Shown: positions 43,182-52,366, counted from the first letter of the stretch. The stretch: DNA of 64,000 nt from Vreelandella venusta (GCF_007989605.1 NZ_BJUL01000005.1:1-64000); one strand, 5' to 3'. The notes: generated by a model from the sequence alone, not told the origin. Program-made: numbers and translations.

Positions 43182-44756
43182 ATGACTGTCGAAAAAGAAA
43201 TAAGAGATTATTTGTTTGCGAATATTAGAGAGCGAGATACCAAGTCGAGAGATATAGATTTGGTTCTCTACTTTTATGGATTTGGAAAAGACCTATGGCC
43301 CACTTTAGAAGATGCAGCAATTAAATTTAACGTTGGGGATTCAGAGGGAAGACGGTCAGAACGCCCTCGGCAAATAATAAAATCTAAATTCAGGGAGGTG
43401 GCAGTTTTAAGTAAATTTTATTTATTAAGTGAATTCTCCAAATACTTAAATTCATTTTCAGTTCATTCCTCTGAAGATTTAAATAAATACTTGGAAGTGA
43501 ATGGTCTGTTTGATGGGGATCAGAATATTGTTTCTCTTGTGAGGCTGCTCAATGATCTTGGTGAAGCTAAAGAATATAAAGTATATACTATTGATCTGAA
43601 AGAACTAACTAGGTCCAGGTATAACGAAAACAGAGAAATAATTGTTGGGAGAGAGTCAAGAGTTAAAGCTCTGCAAAAAGCCCTAAAAAAAGCTAAGACA
43701 ATACCGGGCTTGCTTGGGATTGCTAGGCTTCAATATCTTATGGAAGAAGTTGGGCTGGAAGATATTGAAGCTCAAGTTCTATTGCACGTAATAAAATCAG
43801 ATTCGGATTCTTGGTTTTATAGATACAATGGTGAAGACTATTACCTCTTTGAGTCTAGAGACAATGTGATCGTTAATAGTCTTGAGAAAATAAAAAACAT
43901 AGCCAGCCAAGAAGAGCTAAATACCTTGGCAATAGTCTTGGAAAACTCGTTAAAAAGAAGAACTGCTCCAAAGAAAAGAAAGTATCCTCCAGTAGATGTG
44001 ATTAAACAATATCTACAAAGCTCTAAGTATACACAGATTAAAGGATCCATCGTTCAGATAAATATTGAATTAGGAAAGCTCACTGATATAGAAAAGGCAG
44101 TCGGTAACTATCTTTCTGAATCCAATGCAAATGACTATCCCACAATATCAAATTATTTAATATCTTTAGGTTATGACAAGCCACTTGTTGATAAAACCGT
44201 ATTTCACTCACCTTTGCTTTTCGTCGATAAGAGTGAAGGTAAGTTCCACTATAAGTATAGACTGATTGGGAGAAGTGTTAATAATGCCGACATGCCGAAT
44301 ATGTACGAAGTTTTTCGTCAAAAACTAATTAAAGCTTCATTAGATGGTACTGATGGAAGCGGCAGCGTGGCAACTAGAAAAGAGCATCATATTTTAAGTT
44401 TATGGCTATTTGAAGGAAAGGAAAAAGAAAAGTGCGCGATTTGTAAAAAAGAATTTTCAGTAAAATCATTAGTTACTGCGCATAAGAAGAAACGAAAAGA
44501 CTGCGCCGAAAATGAAAGAACAGACCCATATATAGTTATGCCATTGTGCGTTTTTGGCTGTGACTATCTATATGAGAATAGGGTGATTTATGTTGATTTT
44601 GGTGTTGTAAAGTTAACGGATTGCCTCGAAGAAGGTTATGGTTGTGAATTAAGTTATATAGAGAACATTAAGGGTAATAGATTAGACTCTAAGTGGCTTA
44701 AAGGTGGTGACCTATATTTTCCAAAACCTAACAAGAAAAAGCAATCGGACGCATAA
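43182..44756 (+). CDS. HNH-like nuclease with a sigma-70 region-4-like N-terminal HTH
   Basis: 524 aa, AT-rich and Lys-rich. The first 75 residues resemble sigma region 4: RDIDLVLYFYGFGKDLWPTLEDA, then a recognition-helix-like block ending RPRQIIKSKFREVA. The middle (about 150-380) contains repeated winged-helix-like segments of unknown role. The C-terminal 110 residues have two Cys pairs and a His in the pattern CAICKKEF, AHKKKRKDC, MPLCVFGCD, fitting a zinc-stabilised HNH/McrA-like nuclease fold. Last cargo gene before attR. Could be a DNA-targeting defence nuclease; no direct evidence beyond motif and location. Confidence 0.62.
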   Translation: MTVEKEIRDYLFANIRERDTKSRDIDLVLYFYGFGKDLWPTLEDAAIKFNVGDSEGRRSERPRQIIKSKFREVAVLSKFYLLSEFSKYLNSFSVHSSEDLNKYLEVNGLFDGDQNIVSLVRLLNDLGEAKEYKVYTIDLKELTRSRYNENREIIVGRESRVKALQKALKKAKTIPGLLGIARLQYLMEEVGLEDIEAQVLLHVIKSDSDSWFYRYNGEDYYLFESRDNVIVNSLEKIKNIASQEELNTLAIVLENSLKRRTAPKKRKYPPVDVIKQYLQSSKYTQIKGSIVQINIELGKLTDIEKAVGNYLSESNANDYPTISNYLISLGYDKPLVDKTVFHSPLLFVDKSEGKFHYKYRLIGRSVNNADMPNMYEVFRQKLIKASLDGTDGSGSVATRKEHHILSLWLFEGKEKEKCAICKKEFSVKSLVTAHKKKRKDCAENERTDPYIVMPLCVFGCDYLYENRVIYVDFGVVKLTDCLEEGYGCELSYIENIKGNRLDSKWLKGGDLYFPKPNKKKQSDA

Positions 44757-45125
44757 ATGCACCGCTGTTTTGGCTTTATATCAGCGCTTGCTGAAAGCCG
44801 AACTTGGCCGTAAGCAGTCCATCTGTGCCGCAAACTGAATCGCGAGTGGTGTTATCCAACGATAAGCCGTTAGCGGGTTGCAGATGGAGGGGGCTGGTAT
44901 ACTGTGTGGTATATTGGTTTTTTGCATTCCATTTTAAAACCATATAATTCAATAGCTTAATGTGTTTTATAAACTCCTGCCAGGGCTCCATAACCTCCCA
45001 CTCCATTCTCCCTTTACCATCTATTTCCCATTTCGACAGTTAGTCTCTCTTGGCTGCCCCGGCTCTGCCGGTATCAGGTATGCTCTTGTTTTGCCGTTTC
45101 TGCTGCACCTGCTAAGGACATTGCT
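44757..45125. other. Right end of the satellite and chromosomal junction
   Basis: 369 bp with no gene. The first part contains a further GTGTTAT word and CCGTTAGCG (about 44849-44875), similar to the other cargo boundaries. The attR candidate is at 44973-44985. Chromosomal GC-rich sequence resumes after it, leading into creA. Confidence 0.5.
44973..44985 (+). repeat. Candidate attR core
   Basis: ACTCCTGCCAGGG, identical to the tRNA-Arg 3' region at 30929-30941, at the point where composition changes from cargo to chromosome. The similarity beyond the 13 bases is only partial (CTCCA against ACGCCA). Confidence 0.65.
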
Positions 45126-45605
45126 ATGCGTTTCCAACCCGCTATTGCCATTACGTCGCTTGCGATGATCTCTTCGTTGCTGCTGCCTACTGCGCTTCTG
45201 GCGCAGGATGCCCATATTGGCAGCGTGCGAACGGAGTTTAGGTTGATTGGCCCGAACAGTACGATTGAAGTGGAGCGCTTCGACGACCCAAAAGTGCAGG
45301 GGATTTCCTGCTATCTCTCTTACTCTCAGGTGGGCGGCTTATCGGGTGCGGTCGGGCTGGCTGAGGAAGCTAGCGAGGCGAGCGTGGCTTGTCGGCAAAC
45401 GGGAGAAATCGTCTTCGACCCTGACGAGGTAGACGAGCAAGAAGTCGTTTTTAACCAGCGCCGCTCTGCGTTGTTTAAGAATATGCGCGTGGTGCGCATG
45501 CACGATGCTGAAACCGAAACCTTTGTGTACTTAACTTATAGCACCAAGCTGGTGGATGGTTCTCCAAAGAATGCGATTTCGGCGGTCCACTACGGTGGGT
45601 TTTAA
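45126..45605 (+). CDS. creA: CreA-family periplasmic protein
   Basis: 159 aa with a signal peptide (about residues 1-26, ending LLAQ). Family blocks are EFRLIGPNSTIEVERFDDPKV, ISCYLSYSQVGG, GLAEEASEASVAC and the ending VDGSPKNAISAV, all as in E. coli CreA. Function of the family is unknown. It marks the chromosomal flank of the satellite. Ends 6 bp from the convergent CAP-domain gene. Confidence 0.92.
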   Translation: MRFQPAIAITSLAMISSLLLPTALLAQDAHIGSVRTEFRLIGPNSTIEVERFDDPKVQGISCYLSYSQVGGLSGAVGLAEEASEASVACRQTGEIVFDPDEVDEQEVVFNQRRSALFKNMRVVRMHDAETETFVYLTYSTKLVDGSPKNAISAVHYGGF

Positions 45606-45611
45606 GAGGGC

Positions 45612-46175
45612 TTAGCGGGGCTTCCCCAGCATCTGTGTCCAGAAGGTGGTATAGCGCGAATCGGCGTTGCTGGCCTTGGCCATGCCCATTTCGGTGAAGG
45701 TGCCATTCATCATATTGCGGCAATGGCCGGGGCTCTCTAGCCAGCCGTTTATCACGGCGGCGGCAGATGCGTGCCCAGCAGCAATATTTTCTCCCAAGGC
45801 TTGCCACGTGTAGCCATGTTGATTGGCGCGTTGCTCAATTCCTGCGCCGTTAGCATCGGTATGGCTAACGTAGTCGTTGTTGGCCATATCGCTGGCGTGC
45901 ATTGCGGCAGCGGCCTCCAGTTGGCAGCTCCAGGTTAGTGGGCTGGCTGCTGGAAATGCTTGATCGCCACATTGACGAGCGTTGTTGCGTGCCTCGTTTA
46001 CCAGTCTTAGCATTTCCTGTTGCTGCTCCATCAGGCCACACGCGCTGTTGGTGCTGTCGGCGTGGGAGTCACCCACGGCCTGCGTGCCGCTGCCTATCAA
46101 CATCAGTGCTATCGCGCTGAACAGTGCCCAGCGGGTAGGGCGCTTTAAGGTGGAGTTAGCCGTTACGTTGTTCAT
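45612..46175 (-). CDS. Secreted CAP-domain (SCP/PR-1-like) protein
   Basis: 187 aa with an N-terminal hydrophobic signal (about residues 15-33). The CAP domain is about residues 50-185: LRLVNEARNNARQCG, SCQLEAAAAMHASDMA, YVSHTDANG, LGENIAAG, VINGWLESPGHCRNMMNG, TTFWTQMLGK. The conserved His and Glu of the CAP cavity are present (SHTD, GENIA, GHCRNM). Bacterial members are extracytoplasmic and their function is mostly unknown. Two Cys pairs probably form disulfides. Convergent with creA. Confidence 0.88.
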   Translation of the reverse strand: MNNVTANSTLKRPTRWALFSAIALMLIGSGTQAVGDSHADSTNSACGLMEQQQEMLRLVNEARNNARQCGDQAFPAASPLTWSCQLEAAAAMHASDMANNDYVSHTDANGAGIEQRANQHGYTWQALGENIAAGHASAAAVINGWLESPGHCRNMMNGTFTEMGMAKASNADSRYTTFWTQMLGKPR

Positions 46176-46562
46176 TTTCGCCGATGTAGGGGCGGCCTCT
46201 TTTTCAGGTTGATTTTATCCGAAAGCGATACCCGATAAAGGCCTGCTTGCGGGTCGGAAATGCTGAGGCGCGCGTCTTAATCGCTTTTTGTACCAATCCT
46301 GCCCGCAGCCTAGCTACCATTTTCGGTGCCATCCAACCCCACCGTCCAGTTTTTAGTGTATATGCTAAAAATATATTTTGACGTTTTTTATAAATGTAGA
46401 TATTTTTGTTAGTCATTACGGTTGATGCTGCCTATCTGAAAATGAAGAAGCTGGCTCGCTAGTGCTTTGGGAAGTACAGGCAATGGCGTTGTAGCGAGTT
46501 CGTGGGAGGCGCGGCCAGCGTTTGAGAGCACGCTCTAATGTCATGGCAAAAAGGAAAACAAG
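46176..46562. promoter_or_regulatory. Divergent intergenic region upstream of gabD
   Basis: 387 bp. A palindrome at 46351-46370 has arms TTTTAG and CTAAAA around TGTATATG (16 of 20 positions symmetric) and could be an operator. No clear promoter or gene otherwise. Confidence 0.35.
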
Positions 46563-48008
46563 ATGAGTGAGTTACCCGATATTTTGATACCTGACGCATT
46601 TATTGGCGGAGAGTGGTGCGGTGCTGACAAGCGCTTTGCGGTCACGAATCCGGCAAATGGTGAGCTATTAGCAGAAGTCCCCGACCTGGATGCTGATGGT
46701 GCACGGGCAGCGGTTGCCGCAGCAGAGGCAGCAGGGCCTAGCTGGAAAAAGCGTACTGCTAAAGAGCGTGCAACGCTGTTACGCGCCTGGTTCGATGCCA
46801 TCATGGCGCATCAGGAAGACTTGGCTCGACTAATGACGTTGGAGCAGGGCAAGCCGCTGGCAGAGTCCCGCGGTGAAGTGGCGTATGGCGCGTCATTTGT
46901 CGAGTTTTATGCTGAAGAGTCCAAGCGCATGGCCGGTGAAACTTTGCCGGGCCATGGTGTCGATAAGCGCATTCTGGTGTTTCGCGAACCGATTGGCGTT
47001 GTGGCCGCCGTTACGCCCTGGAACTTCCCGCTGGCAATGATCACCCGTAAATGTGCCCCCGCTTTAGCGGCAGGCTGTACGGTGGTTATCAAACCTGCAG
47101 AAGCAACGCCACTGACGGCGTTGGCGGTGGCGCGTCTGGCTGAACTTGCTGGCCTGCCCGCTGGGGTAATCAATGTGGTCACGGCTAGCCAGCCTGCACC
47201 CATTGGCGAGGTGTTAACCACCGATCCGCGCGTGCGTAAGTTCTCTTTCACCGGCTCTACGCCAGTGGGTAAAAAGCTGCTTGCTCAGTGTGCCGGTACG
47301 GTCAAAAAAGTATCGCTGGAGTTAGGCGGTAACGCCCCTTTCATCGTGTTTGATGACGCCGACCTAGACGCCGCCGTTGAAGGGGCCGTTGCCTCCAAGT
47401 ATCGCAACTCTGGCCAGACCTGTGTGTGCACCAACCGTTTCTTGGTGCAAAGCGGCGTTTACGAGGCATTTGTTGAGAAGTTTGCCAAGCGTGTGGCTGA
47501 ACTGAACGTGGGCAATGGGCTGGATGATGGCGTTATGCAAGGCCCGTTGATCAATCAGGCTGCGGTTGAAAAGGTCGAGTCCCACATTGGCGATGCGTTG
47601 GAAAAGGGTGGGCGTTTGGTCTGTGGCGGCAAGCCGCACACGTTGGGCGGCACTTTCTTCGAACCGACGATTATTGCTGATGTGACCGACACCATGCGGG
47701 TTGCCCGTGAAGAGACGTTTGGTCCCTTGGCGCCTGTGTTCCGTTTCGAGACGGACGAAGAAGCCATTGCCATGGCGAATGCGACTGAGTTCGGGTTGGC
47801 AGCTTACTTCTATGCCCGTGACTACCGCAGAATTTGGCATGTAATGGAAGGGCTGGAGTACGGCATGGTAGCCGTTAACGAAGGCATTCTGTCTACCGAG
47901 CTAGCGCCCTTTGGTGGGGTGAAAGAGTCTGGGCTGGGCCGTGAAGGCTCACGTCATGGGCTTGATGAGTTTACTGAGTTGAAATACGTCTGTGTTGGCG
48001 GCCTATAA
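46563..48008 (+). CDS. gabD: Succinate-semialdehyde dehydrogenase [NAD(P)+]
   Basis: 481 aa, AAGGA ribosome site. Aldehyde dehydrogenase fold with PWNFPLAMITRKCAPALAAG in the cofactor region, FTGSTPVGKKL, catalytic Glu in LELGGNAPFIVFD and nucleophile Cys in NSGQTCVCTNRF. Oxidises succinate semialdehyde to succinate, the last step of GABA degradation. Followed 34 bp later by gabT, so the two form an operon. Confidence 0.95.
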   Translation: MSELPDILIPDAFIGGEWCGADKRFAVTNPANGELLAEVPDLDADGARAAVAAAEAAGPSWKKRTAKERATLLRAWFDAIMAHQEDLARLMTLEQGKPLAESRGEVAYGASFVEFYAEESKRMAGETLPGHGVDKRILVFREPIGVVAAVTPWNFPLAMITRKCAPALAAGCTVVIKPAEATPLTALAVARLAELAGLPAGVINVVTASQPAPIGEVLTTDPRVRKFSFTGSTPVGKKLLAQCAGTVKKVSLELGGNAPFIVFDDADLDAAVEGAVASKYRNSGQTCVCTNRFLVQSGVYEAFVEKFAKRVAELNVGNGLDDGVMQGPLINQAAVEKVESHIGDALEKGGRLVCGGKPHTLGGTFFEPTIIADVTDTMRVAREETFGPLAPVFRFETDEEAIAMANATEFGLAAYFYARDYRRIWHVMEGLEYGMVAVNEGILSTELAPFGGVKESGLGREGSRHGLDEFTELKYVCVGGL

Positions 48009-48042
48009 GCGATTTTCACTAATTAACTGAGGAATGCAGTAA

Positions 48043-49320
48043 ATGAAGATGAGCAATGCACAGCTGAATGAGCTTAAACAGAAATATGTCGCTAATGGTG
48101 CCGCCAGCCCTGCAACGCAATTTGCGGACCGTGCTGAAAACGCGATTATCTGGGATGCGGATGGTAACCGTATTATTGATTTCGCGGGCGGTATTGGCGT
48201 GCTTAATATCGGCCATTGCCATCCTAAGGTAGTCGAAGCGGTTAGGGAGCAGTTAGGTCGGGTGATGCACACTTGCCAAACCGTTATTCCTTACGAAGGC
48301 TACGTGAAAGTCGCTGAAAAACTCAGCCAGCTCACGCCTGTGCGCGGCCATGGCAAAGTTATGCTGGTTAACTCCGGGGCTGAAGCGCTAGAGAATGCCG
48401 TTAAGATTGCGCGTGCCGCCACCGGCAAGAATAACGTGATCTGCTTCGATGGTGGCTACCATGGCCGTACCTTTATGACCATGGCAATGAACGGCAAAGT
48501 GGTGCCTTACTCGGCTGATTTCGGCAGCATGCCGGGGAATGTTTTCCGTGCGCCTTACCCCGTTCCGTTCCATGGGGTCAGCGAAGAAGACGCTATCCGC
48601 GGTCTTAAAATGACGCTGAAGACCGATGCTAACCCAAGAGACACCGCCGCTATCGTGATTGAGCCTGTGTTGGGTGAAGGCGGGTTCTATCCTGCACCGG
48701 CCAGCTTCCTTAAAGCGGTACGTAAAATTTGCGACGAGCACGGCATGCTGATGATCGTCGATGAAGTGCAGTCTGGCTTTGGCCGTACCGGTAAGCTGTT
48801 TGCCATTGAGCACAGTGGTGTTGAGCCTGACCTTATGACCATGGCTAAGAGTATGGCCGGTGGCATGCCGATTTCAGCCGTGGTGGGAACGGCTGAGCAT
48901 ATGGATGCGTGTGGCCCGAACTCGCTGGGTGGCACCTATTCAGGTAGCCCGGTTTCTTGTGCGGCCGTGTTAGCGGTACTTGAAGTATTCGAAGAAGAAA
49001 AGATTCTTGAGAAGAGCCAAGCCTTAGGAGAGGTTCTGGGGCAGCGCTTTACCCAGTGGCAGCAGCGCTTTGCTTGTGTCGAAAACGTGCGTCACTTAGG
49101 TTCGATGGCGGCATTGGATCTTGTTGCTGCTGATCAAACCCCCGACCCAGAGCTTGCAGCGGCCATGTGCAAACGTGCCCGGGAGAAGGGTCTTATCCTG
49201 CTGTCGTGTGGGCTTTACGGTAATACGCTCCGCTTCTTAATGCCGGTCACCATTGAAGACAGCATCCTTGAAGAAGGATTGGCGATTGTTGAAGAATTGC
49301 TCGAAGAGCTTACAGCGTAA
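48043..49320 (+). CDS. gabT: 4-aminobutyrate aminotransferase
   Basis: 425 aa; GAGGA upstream. The third codon is also ATG and could be the true start. Class III aminotransferase: NSGAEALENAVKIAR, CFDGGYHGRTFMTMAMNGK (in two parts), DEVQSGFGRTGK, and the PLP-lysine block TMAKSMAGGMPISAVVG. Converts GABA and 2-oxoglutarate to succinate semialdehyde and glutamate, feeding gabD. Glutamate formed links to gdhA metabolism. Confidence 0.95.
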   Translation: MKMSNAQLNELKQKYVANGAASPATQFADRAENAIIWDADGNRIIDFAGGIGVLNIGHCHPKVVEAVREQLGRVMHTCQTVIPYEGYVKVAEKLSQLTPVRGHGKVMLVNSGAEALENAVKIARAATGKNNVICFDGGYHGRTFMTMAMNGKVVPYSADFGSMPGNVFRAPYPVPFHGVSEEDAIRGLKMTLKTDANPRDTAAIVIEPVLGEGGFYPAPASFLKAVRKICDEHGMLMIVDEVQSGFGRTGKLFAIEHSGVEPDLMTMAKSMAGGMPISAVVGTAEHMDACGPNSLGGTYSGSPVSCAAVLAVLEVFEEEKILEKSQALGEVLGQRFTQWQQRFACVENVRHLGSMAALDLVAADQTPDPELAAAMCKRAREKGLILLSCGLYGNTLRFLMPVTIEDSILEEGLAIVEELLEELTA

Positions 49321-49452
49321 TATCTAGCGTCTCATTGGTTAGTTAAGCGCCAATTTGAAGCTTCTGTAGTCAGAAAGCTTTGGTAGCTAGAACGCTTTTG
49401 TAGAGGGCGTTGATAAGAGCGCTGAAAAGCGTATTGGTTAACGAGTTGATAG

Positions 49453-49487
49453 AAGCCGGTGCAGCTAGTCTGCATCGGCTTTTTTTA
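49453..49487 (+). terminator. Intrinsic terminator after gabDT
   Basis: Arms AAGCCGGTGCAG and CTGCATCGGCTT (one G-T pair) around CTAGT, then a run of T ending at 49486. Confidence 0.85.
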
Positions 49488-49587
49488 TTGCTTGTTGCCG
49501 ATGTTATTGAGTGCGGGGGAAGAACACGTTCAAACAGCTGTTACAAGGTGTGTTATTATTTTGACCCACTTTGCAAAATGCATACTC

Positions 49588-50298
49588 ATGAATTCATCTT
49601 TCTTCCCAGACGAAAAGGCGGATGCCAAGGAAAACTTGGGTATTCGTGCCTACAAGCTACTTAAAATAGATATTATTAAAGGCACTTTTCAGCCTGACGA
49701 AAAATTGCGTATGAGTGTGCTTAAAGCGCGCTATGACCTGGGTATTGGCCCTCTGCGAGAAGCACTTTCCCAGCTTGTTGCTGAGTATTTAGTGGTGGCA
49801 ATTAGCCAGCGTGGCTATCGTGTAGCGCCCATGTCGCTCGCTGAGCTTAACGATATTTACGATGCCCGGGCGCAGGTTGAAGCGATGATGTTGGGGCTTG
49901 CAATCGAGCGCGGCGATGATGCCTGGGAAGCCAATATCCTGGCAAAGTCTTATCAATTAGCAAAGCTGACGGAAATGAACTCGCCAGAAGGGCTGTTAGA
50001 TAGTTGGGATCGTCGGCACAGTGATTTTCATACCGCGATGGTGGTTGGCTGTAACTCTCCTCACTTGATGAAAGTGCGCGCTGGGCTGTTTGATAAAGTT
50101 CAGCGTTACCGCTTTTTGTGGCTTAAAGAAACCGTGTTTTCTGCTCAGGCCCTTGAAGAAAAGCGCCAAGAGCATGCCGCCTTAGTAGACGCCACCCTTG
50201 AGCGCCGCAAGGATGAAGCAGTGGCATTGATGCATGAACACTTGATGTCTCCCGTGCCGATTATTGCCCAGGTGATGCGCCAACAAAGTGTCGCATAA
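49588..50298 (+). CDS. GntR/FCD-family regulator (CsiR-like)
   Basis: 236 aa from the ATG at 49588, where the family N terminus begins; a longer frame from 49459 runs back into the gabT terminator and is rejected. GntR winged helix: AYKLLKIDIIKGTFQPDEKL, LKARYDLGIGPLREALSQL, YLVVAISQRGYRVAPMSL. FCD effector domain: YDARAQVEAMMLGLAIERG, WDRRHSDFHTAMVVGC, RYRFLW, EHAALVDATLERR. In E. coli CsiR controls the gab operon; position directly after gabDT supports a similar role. It could alternatively act on the convergent TRAP genes. Terminator follows. Confidence 0.85.
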   Translation: MNSSFFPDEKADAKENLGIRAYKLLKIDIIKGTFQPDEKLRMSVLKARYDLGIGPLREALSQLVAEYLVVAISQRGYRVAPMSLAELNDIYDARAQVEAMMLGLAIERGDDAWEANILAKSYQLAKLTEMNSPEGLLDSWDRRHSDFHTAMVVGCNSPHLMKVRAGLFDKVQRYRFLWLKETVFSAQALEEKRQEHAALVDATLERRKDEAVALMHEHLMSPVPIIAQVMRQQSVA

Positions 50299-50331
50299 GG
50301 CAACAGAAGGCAGCGCAGAAACGCTAAAAGA

Positions 50332-50358
50332 AAAGGCCCTAATGATTAGGGCCTTTTT
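50332..50358. terminator. Bidirectional terminator between csiR-like gene and TRAP operon
   Basis: Arms AAAGGCCCTAA and TTAGGGCCTTT around TGA with A and T runs on both sides. Confidence 0.88.
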
Positions 50359-50396
50359 AGTTGGGTTGCTGTTCGTTAGCCGTTTGATACGCCTGT

Positions 50397-51716
50397 TTAG
50401 AACAGTAAGTTGGGCAACCATAGCGCAATACTTGGGAATAGTACGATTATGGCTAACCCCACTATCTGTAGAGCAACATACGGCAGTGCTGAACGATAGA
50501 TATCAACGATAGTAATGGACTTTGGCGCGACTGATCGCATATAGAACAGGTTATACCCAAAGGGCGGTGTCAGATAAGCGGACTGCATACTTATAATAAA
50601 CAGCACCGCAAACCAAGTAGTATCGAACCCTAAGTCACGTACGATTGGCACATAAAGCGGAATCGTGATGAACAGGATCGCAAAGTCATCGAGAAACATG
50701 CCCAGTGCAAAGAAGCTAATTAGCATGATGATGATGACGGTATAGGGCGACAGCGAGAAGTCATTAATAAAATCACTGACGATCATACCGGCGCCTAAGC
50801 CCATATAGATACGGCTAAAGAATACCGCGGCAATGGCAATCCAGAGCAGCATACCGGTTATTTTGGCCGTGCTGAGCATGGCGTAGCGCAGCAGGCTCCA
50901 GTTAAGCCGACCTCTCAGCGCTGCAATCAGCATTGCCCCACCAGCCCCGACAGCAGACGCTTCCGAAGGCGAGGTTACCCCTCCGATAATGCAGCCCAAT
51001 ACGGCAGTGACCAAAAGGCCTGGGGCAATAACGTGGCGCAAAGACATCAGCTTTTCTTTGGCACTAAAGCGTTCTTCTACTGGCGCAGCAGGGCCTAGGG
51101 AAGGGTTGATACGGCAGCGTATTAATATGTATGCCATGTAAATAGCGGCAAGCATTAGGCCGGGTACTAAGCCAGCAGCGAATAGCTTTCCTACCGATTC
51201 ACGAGCCAGAAACGCATAGACAATCATTAAGATACTAGGTGGGATGAGAAAACCCAATGCACCACCCGCCATGATCGTGCCGGTGACTAGCCGCTTGTGG
51301 TAGCCCCGCTTGAGCATTGCCGGTAGTGCAATGATCCCTAGGCTGACAGTAGCTGCCCCTGAGACTCCCGCCATGGCAGCGATAAGGGCGCAGATCAGAA
51401 TGGTGCCAATCCCGAGCCCGCCTGGAAGGCTGCCCATCAGCTTATGCATCATCTCGAAAAGGTCATCGGTAATACCGGAACGTTCCAGTACCAGTCCCAT
51501 AAAGATGAACAGCGGCAGGGCCACCAGGAGAAAGTTGTCCATGGTGCTGTATGCCGATGAGAGCAAGAAGTCTAAGCCACCAGGGCCAAACATCATGTAG
51601 GCACTTCCCATGCCCGATATCATCAACGCCCACGCTAGCGGAGCGCCTATTGCCATTAGGACGATCATGGAGAAAAACATGATCGCCGTAATTATCATGG
51701 GGTCTAAATTTAACAT
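50397..51716 (-). CDS. TRAP transporter large permease (DctM)
   Basis: 439 aa with about 12 hydrophobic segments. DctM features include LPLFIFMGLVLERSGI, GGLGIGTILICALIAAMAGVSGAA (in pieces), LGFLIPPSILMIVYAFL, VTSPSEASAVGA and the ending SMQSAYLTPPFGYNLFYMRSVAP. Uses a sodium gradient to import an organic acid delivered by DctP. Separated from dctQ by 107 bp without a gene. Confidence 0.92.
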   Translation of the reverse strand: MLNLDPMIITAIMFFSMIVLMAIGAPLAWALMISGMGSAYMMFGPGGLDFLLSSAYSTMDNFLLVALPLFIFMGLVLERSGITDDLFEMMHKLMGSLPGGLGIGTILICALIAAMAGVSGAATVSLGIIALPAMLKRGYHKRLVTGTIMAGGALGFLIPPSILMIVYAFLARESVGKLFAAGLVPGLMLAAIYMAYILIRCRINPSLGPAAPVEERFSAKEKLMSLRHVIAPGLLVTAVLGCIIGGVTSPSEASAVGAGGAMLIAALRGRLNWSLLRYAMLSTAKITGMLLWIAIAAVFFSRIYMGLGAGMIVSDFINDFSLSPYTVIIIMLISFFALGMFLDDFAILFITIPLYVPIVRDLGFDTTWFAVLFIISMQSAYLTPPFGYNLFYMRSVAPKSITIVDIYRSALPYVALQIVGLAIIVLFPSIALWLPNLLF

Positions 51717-51823
51717 AGGGATACCCTTTGCATGGCATATCCGCCAGGACGTGCCGGGGTGTGTCTCTTATTTTTCACGGTAAAACCACGTTGAAATAGA
51801 ACGAGGGTTAAACAGCACGATAG

Positions 51824-52366
51824 TTAATCAGCGTCGCTAATGTCGTCTCGCGGATCGTCATAGGGAATGCCAAGTAAACGCACGATGGCCCTCACTAGCT
51901 CTGCTATGCTCTGCAGAATTAGCAGCCCAACAGCAATTGGAATGGTCGCCTTTATCGGCCAAAGCGCAGGACGCCAAATGCTTCGGTTGGAATATTCGCC
52001 AATTAGCCAGGAGCGGTGGGCAAATTCCACGGCCATGGTGAAAAATATGCACAACACCAAAATACCCAGTGAGAACACAATCACGTCACACAACGCCTGC
52101 ATGCGGAAGGGCAGCAGGCGATAAATGACATCACTGCGCACGTGGCTTTGGTGGCGTAAGGTATAGCTGCCAGCCAGGATGCTCAGTGCACCGAAGAACA
52201 TCGTCGCTAGTTCGTGCCCCCACACCGTGGGGGCATTGAGTACATAGCGAGCGACTACTTCATAGAGCAGTACACCGATAATACCTAGCGTCAGCCAGGC
52301 GGTGACTCGTCCGACCCAGTCGGAAAGCCCATCCTGAAAGCGTAGATATCGGTTGATCTTACTCAC
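51824..52366 (-). CDS. TRAP transporter small permease (DctQ)
   Basis: 180 aa with four membrane segments. The family pattern is VVARYVLNAPTVWGHELATMFFGAL and LRHQSHVRSDVIYRLLP, read in parts. Overlaps the dctP stop by 8 bp, so it is translationally coupled to the binding-protein gene. Confidence 0.9.
   Translation of the reverse strand: MSKINRYLRFQDGLSDWVGRVTAWLTLGIIGVLLYEVVARYVLNAPTVWGHELATMFFGALSILAGSYTLRHQSHVRSDVIYRLLPFRMQALCDVIVFSLGILVLCIFFTMAVEFAHRSWLIGEYSNRSIWRPALWPIKATIPIAVGLLILQSIAELVRAIVRLLGIPYDDPRDDISDAD

Larger units (their letters stand above)
30929..44985 (+). mobile_element. P4-like integrated phage satellite in tRNA-Arg, about 14 kb
   Basis: Bounded by the tRNA-Arg 3' part (attL) and a 13-bp copy of it at 44973-44985 (attR). 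All genes lie on the plus strand. Order: tyrosine integrase, tandem Ogr/Delta zinc-finger protein, AAA ATPase, AlpA, small proteins, CI-like RNA leader, Toprim primase, DUF927 helicase-like protein, iteron array, coiled-coil protein, cargo (HEPN, SIR2-like, HNH-like). The core replication and regulation set and the Delta-type activator match P4-type satellites, which borrow structural genes from a helper phage; no capsid or tail genes are present. The cargo (40-44.8 kb) is visibly more AT-rich than the rest. Confidence 0.82.

Noticed and set aside
49459..49587. Longer start for the GntR/FCD regulator
   Set aside because: The extra 43 residues overlap the gabDT terminator tail and have no similarity to GntR proteins.
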